DNA from: an archaeon
GTDB taxonomy: Archaea > Thermoproteota > Bathyarchaeia > TCS64
NCBI GenBank assembly: GCA_020444005.1
Contig: JAHLLU010000124.1
Coordinates: 1-6,445 of the forward strand
Length of the DNA stretch: 6,445 bases
Direction: 5' to 3'
Part shown: piece by piece, positions 5,988 to 6,445 of the stretch
Numbering within the stretch: the first letter of the stretch is position 1
How the letters are laid out: each line of letters begins with the position of its first letter
Position numbers and translations under genes: made by a program
The notes under the pieces: generated by a model
The model's database searches: none
What the model saw: the letters and a program-made list of their open reading frames with translations, nothing else
What the model was told of the DNA's origin: nothing

Positions 5988-5999
5988 CTCTATATAGAG
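5988..5999. promoter_or_regulatory. Palindromic TATA element between the divergent MFS and TIGR04076 genes
   Basis: CTCTATATAGAG is a perfect 12-bp palindrome and the best TATA-like match in the window. Being symmetrical, it could recruit TBP in either direction. Toward the MFS gene its centre is about 32 nt from the ATG at 5961, giving a leader of about 6 nt. Toward the + strand gene it would give a leader of about 28 nt. Confidence 0.5.
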
Positions 6000-6017
6000 G
6001 TTACCGCATTAGAACGA

Positions 6018-6025
6018 GTTATAGC
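6018..6025 (+). promoter_or_regulatory. Alternative TATA-like box for the TIGR04076 gene
   Basis: GTTATAGC is centred about 25 nt before the ATG at 6047, which would give a leaderless transcript. It is a weaker box than the palindrome at 5988-5999. A GTGA at 6037-6040, six bases before the ATG, weakly resembles an archaeal Shine-Dalgarno and would matter only for a transcript from the farther box. Confidence 0.3.
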
Positions 6026-6046
6026 CAATAATGTATGTGAGTAGTT

Positions 6047-6319
6047 ATGGTACGCGTAAAAGCAACGGTAATCAGCCAAGAAGGACACTGCGCAGCAGGA
6101 CACAAGGTAGGAGACGAAGTCATATTCGACTGGGATACCCATGAGATCGAAGGAAAATTATGTCTACACGCACTATACTCTGCACTCCCCAAGATCTATG
6201 CACTTGCACATGGAGGACAAGTAGCCTACGCTACAGCTGAAGATGGTTCAAAAGTGGCTAGACATGCTTGCCCAGACGGCTATAATCCTTTGATTCTTGA
6301 ACTAAGACTCATTGAGTAA
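6047..6319 (+). CDS. TIGR04076 family small cysteine-containing protein
   Basis: The 90-residue protein matches the pattern I know for TIGR04076. A short strand V-K-A-T-V leads to C15-A-A-G-H19-K-V-G-D23, then G-K-L-C39-x3-A, a hydrophobic helix, A-H-G-G, and near the C-terminus C75-P-D, N80-P and a closing strand L-I-L-E-L-R. The three cysteines and His19 could bind a metal or form a redox site, but the biochemical role of the family is not established. Length is normal for the family. There is no signal peptide, so it should be cytoplasmic. It diverges from the MFS gene and overlaps the 3' end of a second, convergent MFS gene by 18 bp, so it lies between two transporter genes. No functional link is shown by that. 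Confidence 0.85.
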   Translation: MVRVKATVISQEGHCAAGHKVGDEVIFDWDTHEIEGKLCLHALYSALPKIYALAHGGQVAYATAEDGSKVARHACPDGYNPLILELRLIE

Positions 6320-6445
6320 TCCTGCTTCTTCTCTTGCGTTATCCTTGATTAGGAACCAGAGAAGAAGAATATCAACCACCAGTAAGACTAGGTTTACTAG
6401 CATCGGGGCATTGTACCCATATCGGTCATAGATTATTCCACCAAT
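6302..6445 (-). CDS. C-terminal end of a second MFS transporter (partial at right edge)
   Basis: On the minus strand the frame is open from the window edge for 47 residues to a TAG at 6302-6304. It begins I-G-G-I-I-Y-D-R-Y-G, the conserved start of TM11 or TM12 in many MFS carriers. A strongly hydrophobic helix follows (M-L-V-N-L-V-L-L-V-V-D-I-L-L-L-W-F-L), then a short charged tail K-D-N-A-R-E-E-A. It resembles the end of the MFS protein at 4705-5874: both have I-G-G-x-x-Y-D and a V-V-D-(I/M)-L-L pair at matching spacing. The two are thus probably paralogues on the same strand, separated only by the small + strand gene. The gene's 3' end lies inside the TIGR04076 coding sequence. Confidence 0.75.
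   Translation of the reverse strand: MGGIIYDRYGYNAPMLVNLVLLVVDILLLWFLIKDNAREEAGLLNES

Noticed and set aside
1..6445. Defence system, mobile element, CRISPR array, tRNA or rRNA
   Set aside because: I found no transposase, nuclease or helicase motif, no regularly spaced DNA repeats, no tRNA-like cloverleaf and no conserved rRNA stretch.

Overview
The window looks archaeal, most likely from an uncultivated Thermoproteota-type lineage such as Bathyarchaeia. This rests on gene content and signal style, not on a marker gene. I see an archaeal-style MscL with an extended N-terminus, a TIGR04076-type small Cys protein, a CBS-domain pair, a cytoplasmic CubicO-type serine hydrolase and MFS carriers. 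Genes lack clear Shine-Dalgarno sequences and instead have TATA-like boxes whose centres lie about 25-33 nt from the start codon, as expected for leaderless or nearly leaderless archaeal transcripts.

Layout from left to right. A partial + strand gene (1-399) encodes the C-terminal lobe of a LivJ/K-type solute-binding protein. It ends tail to tail, with an 8-bp overlap, against a run of five - strand genes. In their reading direction, from right to left, these are an MFS transporter (5874 to 4705), a two-CBS-domain protein (4660 to 4202), a CubicO/beta-lactamase-fold hydrolase (4135 to 2762), a secreted or membrane-anchored beta-propeller protein (2605 to 818) and mscL (778 to 392). On the right, a + strand TIGR04076-family gene (6047-6319) diverges from the MFS gene. 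It collides, with an 18-bp overlap, with the 3' end of a second MFS gene (- strand, 6302 to beyond 6445). That 3' end is too short for the usual ORF cutoffs, but its translation is clear.

The genes do not form an obvious pathway. The common theme is the cell envelope: a solute-binding protein, a mechanosensitive valve, a surface propeller and two exporters or importers. Each - strand gene appears to carry its own promoter-like box, so this may be a row of single genes rather than one operon. I see no RNA gene, CRISPR array, insertion sequence or defence system.

The items most worth a second look are: (1) the propeller protein, whose repeats resolve into seven full blades plus an eighth built from both ends of the domain; (2) the MFS gene, whose best promoter and upstream ATG lead into an in-frame TAA, followed by coding-like codons that run into the annotated start; (3) the operator-like repeat cluster in front of the propeller gene; and (4) the uniform box-to-start spacing.
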